A stretch of 64,000 bases of DNA, taken from positions 19,192,864 through 19,256,863 of the forward strand of contig OY759269.1 in NCBI GenBank assembly GCA_963662155.1, in the 5' to 3' direction. Numbering within the stretch: position 1 is the stretch's first letter; each line of letters opens with the position of its first letter. The DNA comes from Lamellibrachia columna. Its lineage: Eukaryota > Annelida > Polychaeta > Sabellida > Siboglinidae. The position numbers and the translations under genes are program-made. Below, piece after piece: positions 44,911-57,200 of this stretch. The notes beneath the pieces were generated by a model. It was not told where the DNA came from and searched no databases. It saw only the letters and a program-made list of their open reading frames with translations.

Positions 44911-45749
44911 TACTTTTGGGATTTACTGTAATAGTGCAATAACTAACTAACGCAAATGCACTGAATGTTGAAATGTATGCACACAGTAACGAACATAAAT
45001 GTGGTATGCCCTTGTTTGTAAAATAAAGTTGTATGTCTAGCATTAAACTGGATGACTTGTTCTTACGATCTTCACGCACATGGATTAAAATGCGTTTACA
45101 TGAACGATTTATTGTCCGATTGATCGCGCGAGTGTCGTGGCCTTCCGTCCAACACGCATTGTTAACATGAAATTCGAATCGAGTCATTTATATTAAGCAG
45201 ACAACGGTCAAATTATATTAACACATTTGGTTAATTAAAATCCGTTTTGGCGGTCATGCAGATAGCTTTTTGTGGGCACCACAATGGAAGAACAGCGACT
45301 CATACATTTTGAACATTTTGTTCCATAGGGGTAGTTATTAGCATAATTGGCTAAAGGAAGTCGGATTTGGCTACTGGTACACACACATAACCCGTTTTTC
45401 ACAGAATAATTTTCGTTGAAAGCATGCAGAATACACGTGCCTTTGTTATTGTTTTCTTCATACACATTTAACCGTCTAGTGTTGGGCAGATCAGCGGTGT
45501 TCAAATGTTCGTGGAAACGTCTCATCCACCAACTCATCCAAAACTTAGCTACGTCGACATCGCCGCAGAAGTCTGGGCGATCTTGTACTTTCTGACCTAC
45601 GACCACCTAGAGCACCGAAACGTCTCATCATTTACATACAATGCATATACACAAAGTACATCTACTTTTTCAAAACTTACAACAACAAAAAACTAAAACA
45701 TCGCCATCTCCTACGGCGCTTACACGAAGCGCCAAGGCTGCCGTTGCCT
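44911..45749 (-). other. Sequence between pogo and unit, with possible CAP/CRISP-like ORF
   Basis: The minus-strand ORF 45235-45606 (123 codons) includes NGLCVCTSSQI, then LANYANNYPYGTKCSKCMSR and C. The last part resembles the GNYxxxYPYxxGxxCSxC block at the end of CAP/CRISP/antigen-5 domains. The preceding residues do not show the rest of the fold, so it is at best one exon or a fragment. Nothing else was recognised. Confidence 0.3.
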
Positions 45750-47016
45750 CCTACACACGAACACACAAGCACACACTGAACAGCTCTTCCAGGTCCAGGC
45801 TTGTGTTCATTTAGCTGGTCTTGAATATTGTTTGTGTGCATGCGTGTGAAGTTGTCAAAGCTGCTGTAGTCTTGGTTTTCTATACCATAGACATAGTACA
45901 GGTTTGGCGGCTTCAGCGGCATAGCCCTCAACCCCCCCCCCCCCCCAACATACTCGATGTTCTTTAGTTCTAGAACTATCAGTGAATTGTCCGACATCGT
46001 TATTCTCAATGGCAGTGGTGGAGGTTGGTCAGGGTAGGGACATCTGTTTACTAGATAAGCAGAAACCGATATACAGTCACATACACAGACGTGTAAAATG
46101 TCGCAGAAACTGTTAATACATGGGAGCAGGAAAATAACGCGTCTGTTCCTGCCTGTCACTTACCTTCAGATAGCGTGCGCCAATGTGACGTAATGACTAC
46201 TATGACGTCACCAATACTCGACTGGATGCGTCATCTCCGGTGCAAATTCACCTCCGGTGACGCCGACGGTTTGAAAATGGCGGCGATAATATGCCGGTAT
46301 CGAATTTGAGCAGAATAAAAAGCGCATACTTCGTTTCCTTTCACTCTCTGGTCGCTCACTTGTTCCGTAGCAAATTGACATTCGTTTTATAACCGTCCAT
46401 GTGTCGAATCAGAACAAAATACGAAATTATAGCCAACGAATTTCGCAATAACAATACAATTTTGAACAATAACTTTACGCGTCTCAGCATAAGCGCGCGC
46501 TCCTACCGGATAAATTGCGGTTCTCGTGAATTGTCCGCCAGGAGGGCCATCTATACCGCCAGTTCCCTGTTAGAAGCCGACCTCGCCACGCAACACACCA
46601 ACCACGCAACGCATCGTTAAACGACTACCTACTTCAACTAAGACTATTTGACACTTCATTTGCCTACGGATTAATTAAACGCATGGCACATTCTCATCAA
46701 ACTGTCGATGACAGCAGTTTTTATACTGTTAAATTATAGTAACAGAACCACTGCAGATTTTTCCATTGTCTTTCCCTCATCGTTTATTATGATTATCGTT
46801 TTACATGATTTGTAGAAAACGTGACCATCAAAAATCCTACAACTTCATGACATCCACTGCTACTATGATGCCAACGTGCTAAACAATTAAGTTATGTCAA
46901 AATCACTTACCTCCACTAAATGTGCTTTCTCTCCAATCTGGCAGTTTTCGCAAAATATTAATACGCTGCTTACTATAGCACTGGTGTTTCGGGAATGTCA
47001 CCAAAATAGCAACGCG
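45750..47016 (-). repeat. Diverged inverse 3.66-kb unit beside the Polinton 3' end
   Basis: Equivalent to about 4690-5900 of unit 1 in reverse, visibly more diverged than the array members, including its (GCAC)n end and a C-run at 45938-45948. It keeps the CRE (46203-46210), the donor (revcomp ACTTAC at 46160) and the 73-codon ORF at 46399-46620. It stops abruptly at CAACGCG, after which Polinton sequence begins. Confidence 0.85.
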
Positions 47017-47129
47017 AGTAGTAAGAGTCGAGTTATGACCAAGCAAAAGAGGGGCCCAGTTTGGGAGGGTCATCCGGTTTCCGGTCGCAGAGCGTTCTGG
47101 GTAGCCTGAGCGCCCCCCTGGCGGCGACC

Positions 47130-47360
47130 TATAACCCTATCCGTAACCATAGAGCGCCCCCTAGCGACTGGAGGTAACCCTAACCGCCGTAACCCCAACT
47201 TTATGACGTGGCGAGTGACTAAACCTAACCCTAGCCGTAACCCCTGTCGATTGGGGCTAACCCTAACCGTCGTAACCCCAACTTTTTGAAGTGGCGAGCT
47301 AACTCTAACCCTAGCCGTAACCCCTGTCGACTGGAGCTAACAATAACTGTCGTAACCCCA
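47130..47360. repeat. Terminal tandem repeats (80-83 bp) with CCCTAA-like motifs
   Basis: Periods start near 47168, 47251 and 47331, sharing CTAACCCTAACCG, CGTAACCCCAACTTT and CTAGCCGTAACCCCTGTCGA. They lie at the Polinton 3' end. The same repeat is where copy 1 meets the N gap. Confidence 0.85.
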
Positions 47361-47770
47361 GCCTGTAGACGTTTGCGGCATGACCCTGACGGAGTGACCC
47401 ATAAGCAGCAATTGTGAATAGGGTTATTATCAAAGGGACTAATGGAGACGAGAAACCAACGCAACACGGTATGGTACGAGTGCACACGTATTTTATTGAA
47501 CAACACAAGCAGCATGGTGATACAACAAGGGTAGCGTGTAATATCACCACTACGACTACGTCTATAATGAATATGACGATTGATGACTTGACTTGCGGAT
47601 GTTGACCATCATGCCAGAGGTCGCGAGCTTAGGGGTGTCTCCACCTCGCCAGTGGCTCGAGGGTGATCGATGACGAGGCGACTTGCGGATGTTTACCATC
47701 ACGCCAGAGGTCGCGAGCTTAGGGGTGGTGCGTCCACCTCGCCAGAGGGTCAATCTATGTACTACATCTA

Positions 47771-48247
47771 TTACGTGTGATAATACAGTCTACCTTGTCG
47801 CAGCTGTTTAAGCCAATCAAATACGCGGCAATCGTTAGCTACTAGATCGGTGCCGAATAAGTTAACAAAAGTTCTCATCGGAAAGCCGTTACAACGAAGC
47901 AATACAAAAGCTACATAATATTGTCCACAAACGTTAGACAGAGGACTCTGAAGCCTCTTGGTATTATGGGTCCAATCGGAATAATGTTCGTTCAGGAAGG
48001 TACGGAACGCCGCGTGTCGTGGCGGCAGACCGTACGAGCAGAAGTAATCGCCGCGTCCGTCGGCGTCCAGGTACAGCGCTATCCAATGTTCGCCCGGTTC
48101 GTCCCCGTCGTCGGTGTTGCACACGAAGGCCGCGGGCAGAGCGCCGTCTATCGTCGTGGGCAGTCCGTCTTTGGGTACAACACCGCGAAATATCGATCTG
48201 GTGCGCGGGTCCATCGTCAGTAGTCTAGCGATCTGGATGGTGTCCAT
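47771..48247 (-). CDS. Adenain-like protease, copy 2
   Basis: Open over 158 codons with the same His54/Asp67/Gln100/Cys107 set as at 29238-29714. The penultimate residue is His where copy 1 has Arg, the only protein difference seen. Confidence 0.87.
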   Translation of the reverse strand: MDTIQIARLLTMDPRTRSIFRGVVPKDGLPTTIDGALPAAFVCNTDDGDEPGEHWIALYLDADGRGDYFCSYGLPPRHAAFRTFLNEHYSDWTHNTKRLQSPLSNVCGQYYVAFVLLRCNGFPMRTFVNLFGTDLVANDCRVFDWLKQLRQGRLYYHT

Positions 48248-48248
48248 C

Positions 48249-49536
48249 TCAGTAGTCGTAGATGATGTTGCGGCTCTTGTCGATTTCCAGCACGGACTCG
48301 AACTCGGCGTAGGCTATGACGTTCACGGTGTTCAGCAGCGCGTTGCGAAAATGCAGCGAAAATGCGCAGGTTGCCCTTGTACCAGATGGAAGCAGGGGCC
48401 GTCGCACTGGTCGGGGGTCAGGTCAAAACCGAAGAATGTGTAGCCGTGCCGGAAGTCGCTGCGAGTCAGACCGTTCCCCTCGTCCTGCCAAATTTTGCCG
48501 GTCGAGGTGAACAGGCTCATGTAGCTCCTGACGAAGAGGTCGTCGTCGAAATTCGGCTGGAAAGGTTTGGAGGGTATCTGGCGTCCGTCCACGTACACTG
48601 CGTGGAAGTTGATGGCGTTGTTCTTGGCGTGAAACGGATTCTTGTCGTACGCATCGTTATCGAAGCAGCACAGCACCAGACGTTTCGGCAGAGTGCCGAG
48701 AAACAGGACCGAGCGCCTGCGGGAAAGGAGTACACCTTGCATTCGACGGATCGCATCGGATACTTGGCCGTGCTCTTCTCCAGAGCCTTGATGTGCGCCA
48801 TCTGCACGGTCGGATTCAGGGTGGCCTTCTTTGCAAACAAGGTGGCATTGACGATGTTTATCCAGTAATCGGGGTTGGCCCCACCAGCCATGAGTGCAAA
48901 AGCAGGCTTACTGCGAACCAGTCGTATCTTGACATCGACGCCGTTGATCAGGAATTTATCTTGCAGAAAGAGATCCACGTGGAGACGGCCCATCAGGTCG
49001 ACCGTGCGACTCCTTACGATGTTCGCTCGTCGAGCCACGAACCCTGCGTTAGCCGCGGCTCGGTCGAATATCTCGACGGCATCCATGCGGGTGGCCGTAT
49101 CCTTGTGTCACAGCTGACCCGTCAGTTGCGTGTCCTTGGCATCGGGACCGTAGCTCAGCAGCGTCTCGATGTAAGCACGATACGCGTACGTGTTGGTCGA
49201 AGGGGTCACGAGCGTGCCGTTCAGGTAGACGTCGACTTGACTGAACAGCAAATGCAGCCAGTTATTGACTGGACCCACGGGATCGATCAAATCGAGATCG
49301 TCCCCGTTGGCTCGTGTCACCTTCACCTGCACGTGTAGCATCGTGTTGGCGAGATCCAGGTAATCGTCGCCCGATCCGGGTATCAGGAATTCTATCGGTC
49401 CACCCGAGTCCAGAGAGGCCATGGGTTGATGTTCCACTACGTAACTGTCGACGATGCTGGTCTGAGTAGGGGGTACGGTAAAGAGATCCAGTTCGGTCTT
49501 GACCCCTTCGCACGATTGTCTATGTACGAAAGCCAT
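48249..49536 (-). pseudogene. Major capsid protein, copy 2, inactivated
   Basis: Same in-frame TGA (49108-49110) and the same two frameshifts as 27949-29236. No copy-specific lesion was noticed. Confidence 0.86.
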
Positions 49537-49939
49537 CGTCGTTATCGAATACGTCGGCCTCACGTTTCGTAGACGTCTGTCTCTTGCATCGTCTCTTTGC
49601 TGAAGTGAGTCCTTTCTTCGCCGGCGCGCGTTTGATACGTTTACGAGCTCGCACGCCAGGGGCCAAAAGGCCACGCATCAGATTCCTACCAGCATCCGTG
49701 ACGCGTCGTTTGGTTGCCTTTTTTATGCTCTGTCCGGACATGACGTCGTCGGCTATGCGCACGCCGGTCTTCAACGCCCCCTTTCCCAACGCCACGGCAC
49801 CTCTCTTGATGAGTGGCATGGCGCTGCGCAGCAGACCTCCGAACAGACTGCCTTGTCCGTGACCTCGTTGGTATTGGGCACCGGCGAAGTAGGGCAGTGC
49901 ACCACCCGCCTGACGCGCGTAATAATCGTTGTAATTCAT
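49520..49939 (-). CDS. Core/pVI-like virion protein, copy 2
   Basis: Open 139-codon frame identical in translation to 27546-27965. Confidence 0.6.
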   Translation of the reverse strand: MNYNDYYARQAGGALPYFAGAQYQRGHGQGSLFGGLLRSAMPLIKRGAVALGKGALKTGVRIADDVMSGQSIKKATKRRVTDAGRNLMRGLLAPGVRARKRIKRAPAKKGLTSAKRRCKRQTSTKREADVFDNDDGFRT

Positions 49940-49941
49940 CT

Positions 49942-50645
49942 TCAGAACAGTCCGGTCCTGCGCCGTCGAAAATGAAGCGTCACCGTCACTCTACCGTACT
50001 CGAATGGCACGAACCGTCCGGTGTCGTCTCTTATATCCATCTCGATCGACTTGAAGTGCGAGTACAACAGAGGCACGTAGTGAATGTTAGTGAACCGATC
50101 AGATACCGTGGCACCGTGACTTCCGCCAACCGGGAGGGCTCGCAACAAAGGCGCGAGACTGTCACCCACTATACGAGACTCCACGACGTCCGTGTAGACG
50201 TAGATGGTATCGAACCCACGAGTCATGTTCACCACGTCTTCAGCTTCTTTACGGAAGGGGTACGGAGCATCAGGACTGTGTGTAGATGGCATAATCACGT
50301 GACGGCGCTGTAGCTCAATTTAGCTCGTGCCTTATCCGTCGTTATACGTCGCAGACCCCTGTTTACACTGTTCATCAATGCCACAGGACCTTTGTAATAC
50401 CCAGAGGCTAACTTCGTACTCGGGGTAAGACCCGTATGATTTTTCTCACTGAGGAAGAACCAGACATCTTCCTCTGTAACGTTGTACCACGTATGTGGAT
50501 ACTGTATCTCTGCTAACCCGCACGCCCACTCGCCAGTAAGGTCGATACGTCGAGGCAAGTCTGTGATGTAATGGGCCAACGTATTGTCTGGATACATCTT
50601 CATGGAAACGTTGCTAGGCAGTGTCAGGTAGAAATCAGTCGCCAT
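49942..50645 (-). pseudogene. Penton-like minor capsid protein, copy 2, frameshifted
   Basis: The two half-frames (50295-50645 and 49942-50298) are identical in translation to those of copy 1, with the break at the same site. Confidence 0.8.
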
Positions 50646-50952
50646 TGCGTCTCAACGTGGGATTGGGGAGCAGGTAACCCAAAGAACTACTCAACAGAGC
50701 CGTCCACAGATTATAATTCTCGTGACCTGTGGTCAGGTTGTAACTGCTTATCAGGATGACCATGAACAAGACGAGGACCTGACACAGAAAAACTATTTCC
50801 TCTTTAGGACACACGGTACCGAACAGATGCCAAGGAGTGCTGTCCTCGTCGCTCTGCGCGTCAGTACTGTCCTCTGCTGCTGCTGCTGCTACTACGTCCT
50901 CTTCTATGATGGTGGTGGTGGCGAAGGCCTGTGTTGTCGTGTCTTGTGTCAT
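50635..50952 (-). CDS. Two-helix membrane protein, copy 2
   Basis: Open 105-codon frame. A silent difference from copy 1 exists near 50790. The TATA-like box is conserved at 50988-50994. Confidence 0.58.
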   Translation of the reverse strand: MTQDTTTQAFATTTIIEEDVVAAAAAEDSTDAQSDEDSTPWHLFGTVCPKEEIVFLCQVLVLFMVILISSYNLTTGHENYNLWTALLSSSLGYLLPNPTLRRNGD

Positions 50953-52051
50953 TTCACGTGTGAAGTGTCACCATACGCGCGGCTAGGCTTTATAGTGGAG
51001 TGGACGAGTGCCTTGGCATCGATCCAGCTGTTGAATTTGGAGGGGTAGCCGAACCATTTCACCAAAGCCTCCGTTCGTCTACCTACCTTACGACGCTGCA
51101 GTACCGCTTCTACGTAGTACATTTTATCGGCGGGTACCGACACCTTCTGCAATTCCATTTCGTAGAAGGTGCCATCCAGCACTTCGCCGAGATCGTCCCT
51201 CAATCGGTACACGGGTGGATCGGAGGGATGAACCTCGTGTATCGTGAACATCGCTTCGCTCCAATTCACAGCGTAGCCTTTTTCGAACTTACCTTTGTAC
51301 TTGCTGATGCGCACGCAATCCGACACGCGCAACTTGGCCACGCCCTTACCGTCGTGACCGTACAGACGTTGCCACACCTGTTCTTGATTCAGTGGACTTA
51401 CATGTGACGGAGCCATACCGATTCTGCGGTGGGGGTGTTGTTGTACGATTGCACCAAGTCCTGAAGGACGTCGATGTATCGCCACGTCTGATGTTTCGTG
51501 AAGTATCGCCACATGCGCGTCTTCAACGTTCTGTTGAATCTTTCCAAGACGCTCGCCTTCGTCTCTGCGTTGTGCGTGGAAAAGTGATGGATGCCGTGCT
51601 TCTTCAATAGAGCCTGAACGGATTTATTCAGAAATTCCAGTCCTTGACCTGTCTGCAACGTCTTTGGCCAGTCTTTGCTGAACGTGGTGTCAAGCGCTGC
51701 TACCAACGACGCCGCGGACTTGTTCTTCATAGGAACACACCAGGCCACTTTCGAGAAGACGTCGATCACAGTGAGGAGAAAAGTCATACCGTCGTTGTCC
51801 TTTTTCAACTTCGACAGATCGACGAGATCGGCCTGCCACTGCTGACGTAGACTACCCACGATGACGCGTCGTCTCTAGAAATGACGTCTAGCCGGTTTGT
51901 GTAGGGTATATGCGTCCTGTTCCGACCATTCCGCGAAAAAAATTCGTGGCATGCGCGTGACGCGTCGCAAGGCATCGACTCCACCTTAACTACCTACCCT
52001 TCTCGGATTGAAGTAGACCGTCCTCAGTGGTTGTTCTTTCCTAGGCGACAT
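50949..52051 (-). pseudogene. Integrase with chromodomain, copy 2, inactivated
   Basis: Same in-frame stops (51986-51988 and 51875-51877), same frameshift and same Gly at the second catalytic acidic position (51647-51649) as copy 1. Confidence 0.88.
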
Positions 52052-52197
52052 TAAAAGAATTCCGATGGATTGGTGGTGGTTGTGACGTTGACTCCGCAGC
52101 ACGGTTCTTGACGAGTGACGACGAGTTCGTACACCAGAACACCCACTACCACACCCACAACGATGACGAATGACCGATAATCTAGTAGTGAAATCAT
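52051..52197 (-). CDS. Tiny membrane ORF 2, copy 2
   Basis: 48-codon frame with one membrane helix; a 4-nt overlap with the preceding ORF is retained. Sequence near 52170 reads ACCGATAATCTAG where copy 1 has ACTGATAATCTAG, a single substitution. Confidence 0.48.
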   Translation of the reverse strand: MISLLDYRSFVIVVGVVVGVLVYELVVTRQEPCCGVNVTTTTNPSEFF

Positions 52198-52316
52198 ACC
52201 CCGAATAGCGACTGTTGTATAAGACTTCGTGCTATAGCGTCAGCAATAAAGTAAAGTCCACCGCAAAATATCGCAACGATGACGGAACGGTACGTGTCGT
52301 GTGGATCGCTCGACAT
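52194..52316 (-). CDS. Tiny membrane ORF 1, copy 2
   Basis: 40-codon frame equivalent to 25169-25291, open. Confidence 0.48.
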   Translation of the reverse strand: MSSDPHDTYRSVIVAIFCGGLYFIADAIARSLIQQSLFGV

Positions 52317-52355
52317 CGTAGCGCACACTGTGCTATGGACACGTGTCGCACCGTC

Positions 52356-53153
52356 TTAAATGTCTTCCCTAGCCAATGACGCTAGAAACTTGCGTTGACG
52401 TTCTTGAGGTGGGGTGAGCATGGAATGTTCCATCTGACTGCGTCGACGAGCGAGGGGTGTCCAACTGAGCGATCTTCGTGCACTACCCGCACCACCACCA
52501 GAGCGAGGAGTAGTCGGCATTCGACGACGACGACCTGGAGTGGATGTCATCGTCGGCGTCGTCGCCTGAAGTATGTAGTCTCTCCTGACAACGTTACCGA
52601 CCAACTCCATGGGTAGGTTCATGGCAAGGAGTTGTCTTGCGAATGGTTGCCATCCCGTTGGATCGGTCTTTCTCTTACGCAACATATCATTCACGAGATC
52701 CACCACGTTACTTCCGGTAACCGGCACACCCTCGTGGATCAGTTCGCCACGAGCGGTCCAAAAGATGTTTCTTTTCATATGCTCCATCAAACGTCTGGCT
52801 TTGACTTGCATGGTCTTGGGAACGGTGTCCACGACGTCGGCCTATTTTCCGCTAGTTACAGGATCTCCTACTGCTCCATCCACCCCCGCCCCCGCCCCAG
52901 GCTCGTTCACCGCGATCACGCGTACCGGTTCCTTGACGTGTTTATCGGACAAGACGTTGCACCGTTGCAACACCTGATTGTATAGTGTTACCTTGGTCCT
53001 GTCGTCGAGGTCCTTTCTATCGAGGATGGTCATCATCTCGTCATCGAGGGCTTGCACCTTCTTACCTAAGGTGTCCGTCGGGGGTGGTGGGTGTGAACGA
53101 AGCGTGTCCAACATTCGTGGGTCCACCAAGGCCATCTTGCGTGCGTGTTCCAT
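52356..53153 (-). pseudogene. Conserved unknown Polinton protein, copy 2, split by in-frame TAG
   Basis: The TAG lies at 52842-52844, matching the copy 1 stop. Both halves are identical in translation to copy 1. Confidence 0.58.
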
Positions 53154-53165
53154 GTCTCTCTCTCT

Positions 53166-53534
53166 CTACCTCGTGAGCAGCACCTCTCGAAGCAAGGGTA
53201 GAAAGACCGAACTTGCCAACGGTGCTAGGAAGGCCGATAGGAAACCTCCGCTCTGTCCCTCGCCGACCTGCTGTTGCAGCAAGATGCGTCTTCTCCTGGC
53301 AGCTGGCGTTCGTCTCTGAGCCAACTTGCGTAACTTCGTCCTGTATTTACTCAAACGTCGCCTCTGTAATTCGCTAAATGGAATGTTCTTTTTTAATATA
53401 TTGTAGGCACACTCGGCTAGTGCACACAGCAGATCGGCGTCGGCATTGGCGATGATGGCCCTTTTCAGTTTGTTGCTCTTGATTCTGTTCAGTGTCTGTA
53501 TGCACACAAAGTGTCTCTTCACCAGCTCAGACAT
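53166..53534 (-). CDS. Small basic core-like protein, copy 2
   Basis: Open 122-codon frame equivalent to 23951-24319. The upstream TATA-like box is retained at 53568-53576. Confidence 0.58.
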   Translation of the reverse strand: MSELVKRHFVCIQTLNRIKSNKLKRAIIANADADLLCALAECAYNILKKNIPFSELQRRRLSKYRTKLRKLAQRRTPAARRRRILLQQQVGEGQSGGFLSAFLAPLASSVFLPLLREVLLTR

Positions 53535-53571
53535 GATGCGAATGAAGAGACTATCCACGCGTGTAGTCTTT

Positions 53572-54196
53572 TTATACCTTCGGCAAGTACACGTTCTGAA
53601 CACCGTCGTCTGGAAAGATGGCCGTGCGCAGACGCAAGTCCTCGGGCGTGTCCTGTTTGAGATCGACCAATAGATAGCCGTACGGTACCGACGTGGCGTC
53701 TTTAAAAGCCTCTTGAACGAACTTGACGCGTCCCAGATACATCTGGCGAGCCGAGTGCGACATCTGCGATGCGTCACGAGGATTCTTGAACACCACCATA
53801 TACTGAGAATTCAGACTGAAGGTACGACTCTCTTTGTTTTTGGGGAACAGGTTCTGTACGAGATACAGCACGGACGTGTTCCTGTGATGACTTTTTTAGT
53901 GAACAAGGTCGTGACCCGTTCGTCCGTTTCTGCCATGAGATCGTCTATGATGATGGGGTTCCTCGTCGACGAATCGAACATGCTCGCACTCGGCAATCCT
54001 TCCTCGAACCGCACGTCGACCAAGTCCATCGTTGCGTAAGCCTCTTGCCATTCTCCGTAACACCACGTGATCCGTTTGGGGGTGGATCGATCATCGCAGC
54101 AGCGTGTCGCAGCATACACGTCACGATAGTACTTTTACCGCATCCCGTCGGTCCGGCGACGATGCACGTGAAAGGATGTTTCCACCGTGCGTCCAT
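53572..54196 (-). pseudogene. Packaging ATPase, copy 2, frameshifted
   Basis: Walker A in 53945-54196, Walker B in 53811-54119, C-terminal part in 53572-53871, in three frames exactly as in copy 1. Confidence 0.86.
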
Positions 54197-54235
54197 GGTC
54201 GCTTATGAAAGACGACCTGAGTGCATCGCCTTTTT

Positions 54236-57200
54236 CTACACGTCCACCGGATACGTGCTAACCCCGTCCTCGTGCACCACGCGTGTGCCGTAGAAGTAGG
54301 TGAGAGCCGCTCGTTCCTGCACGTACGTCAACACGGTCGAGTGAAGCACTCGGAACCCGCGGTTCTTTCCATTTCCGCTCCGACGGTTGGTGAGCACCTC
54401 CAGGAACGCTTTCTTGTCGATGTCGTTGTGACGTTTGCTCAGTCCTTTGGTGCTGTATTTGTCGGTGGGTCCGAAACAATAGTACGTCTTGCTACACAAC
54501 CCCACGAACCCGTCACCGGACCACTCCACCTTGAACAGACCAGGTGTCCTCTCATCGTACGCCCTGCGCGCCTTACAACACGCTTCGTTGCCGACCCACG
54601 GTCTATTGGCGAGTCGACAGCGCACGTACTCGTTCCGATGGTCGTCGCAACATTCGGACGGCAACCATTCGGAGCGGTGCCGGAAGTAATGTTCTCGTAG
54701 TTCCGGGGTCACGAGGGCGTCGACGGACTCGGCGGCCGAGGCCAAATAGGCGGAGTCCGTATCCATCTCGCAGTACTGAAAAAGAGGGCGCTCCAGGTAC
54801 ATGTTGATAAAGTCGTAATAGAACTGCAACATGCGCATCTTGGCGTACTATAGAACGAAGAATCTCACGTGTACGGGCAGATTGTACGTGACGGTTTTCT
54901 TGTTCATCTATATCTCATACGCATCGTCGACGACGACGTCGAGTTGTCGGAATCGTCTATCGTTGACCATGAGCGATACCGCCTTCTTCTTGCAGTAGTT
55001 GACGTCACGATGTCGGTCCACGTTGGTGATGGTCTTTCCGTAATCCGAGTTCCCCAGCAACTTCATGCTGTCTGCGATGATGGCCTTGTGCGAGTGGACG
55101 TCTTCCTCGCGTCGCGCCGTGGACACTGCATCGCCGAACCGCCTGAAGCACGGGAAGGGATCGTACTCTACGATCTGGTAGACGTGCGTCACCTCGAGAC
55201 CGTGGTCCATATACCATCGCAGCAGAGGCGTGGCGAGCAAGATCTTATCGCCTCGATAACTGCCCACGAGCATGCGCCTCGGAGTCGCCATGATGTTGTG
55301 CTCCTCGGCGTATCGGCGCATGAACTGTCCGAGATCGTCGCGTGTCATACGGATGTTCTTGAGTACGGGCTGCATCTCGGCAAAGTGTTCGCGCAATGCT
55401 TCCGGTACGCAAAGGTCACACTCGATCAGACCGAACATGGTTCCGGCACGCACGCCACTCAGGATCTGTTGCGACGTCATCATCCATCGTGCGTGACGTC
55501 GTCGCGGAAATGCAGTATCCAGACACTTTTTCACGACAGGATCACGTCTCATCTCTTTCCACTCGCATTCCCACAACTCGACGACCTTGACAAAGTGACG
55601 GATGTAGGCGGTGTTCTTTCGGGTCTCGTCGAGCAGTTCAGCCATGGTTTTCCCGTTGACTGCGTTGACCTCTTGACGGATGCACGGCAGCCATGAAAAA
55701 AACATCAGTGGAACTGATAAGCCTTTTTCGTCTCGCTGCACCACCCGTCCACCAACAGTTTGCCTATTCTCTTCTCTCGACTGTTGATCTGGTGTCGTAT
55801 GACGCGTCCCGTGCGTTCGGATTCCAAGTCAACCAATCCGCATCCATCTGTCCGTACAACTGCGCCGATTCGGGACGGAAGTCGTTATCTTCCCGTCGTC
55901 GCGTGTACCATCCCATAGGCATGTCTTGCATGAGTGACCACAAGTACAAGGCGTTGGCATCGTATCCGACGATGGATCGGCACGGACGAGCGGCCTCTCC
56001 GTACTCGTTCTGACGTAGCGTGGTGACCCCTTTCTCGTGATAGCGGTGAAAAATGAGGGAAGCTCCGCCAACCACGTGATCTTTGACGAAGTGATGAAGA
56101 TCTTTATTCTTCTCGTTGAAGATGGTAAAGTAGGTCTTCTCGGAAAAGTCGTTGAACAGATAGAGCAAGGTCAGACCAGGTACGCTGATGCCTTGCTTGA
56201 ACATGTCTATGCCACGTTGCTGATAGAAGGCAAACTGTCTATCGATGGCCTGCAGAAAGGGAACCACGTCCCTATTGTTGTACCACACGAGAAAGTCTCG
56301 GAAAGTCGTCATGGCGTTGTCGCACCAGGCCTCTTGACAACTGGCGTAATCCTCCTCGGAAATTTCTTCGTTCTTCAATCGACTGAAGGCCTGTTTCGAT
56401 GGAAGTGCGGTATCGTCGAGCCTCTCCAGACGGTCCATGTACTCGTACGGGAAATGACCTTTCGTCACCTCGCATCCGTACGCCTTCAGATACTTGTCAT
56501 AACTGAACCCGGGGGCAACGTAATTGGTCATGTCTAGGAATTTCAGCTGATCCGTCGACAGACACATGAACGTGTTGTTGAGTTTGATGACGAAAAACGA
56601 CCCGATACCCTCGTTCTCTTCTTCTTTGTCGTCTTGTTCCTCCTCCTCTTGTTCGTCGTGTTCCCCTGTCTTTGACGTGGATAGGAAGTAGGGTATGAGG
56701 AACTGTTTGATGGCATTGAGATCATACTTACCCGAATTGAACCCAATGACAGGTAACTGATGCATCCATCCATAAAGTTGTCCCATCAGCTTTTTGTATG
56801 GATTGGTCGTTCGACGAGATTTCTTGTCGTTGGCTGCTCGTGTAGCCTGCTCTCTTTCGTCCCAGTTCGTCAGTGCCTCTGCGAGTTGTTCCAACACATC
56901 CTCGTACGAGTCTTTAATCTTGTCGTACGCAGCGTTTCTCATCGCTCGCAATATATCCATCATTCTGCTCACCAACTTGTTGGTGTCTCCATCCGTGACG
57001 AGACATTGCACTTGCTCGTGGACGGGCACGTTGGATGCCACGCTGACGCTCAGTGGGACGTGACGCGCGACCAAGTGGACCTTGTCACTATCCGACGGAA
57101 GTTGTTCGGTGTCGAACCAACACTCAAATTCAAAGGTGGCTCGATACGGGTAGTAGCGCAACGATTCAGCCACACGAATGTTCTCGTCATCCAGACTTTC

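Noticed and set aside
44804..45187. 127-codon minus-strand ORF
   Set aside because: It spans the pogo terminal inverted repeat and flanking DNA, so it cannot be an ancestral gene.
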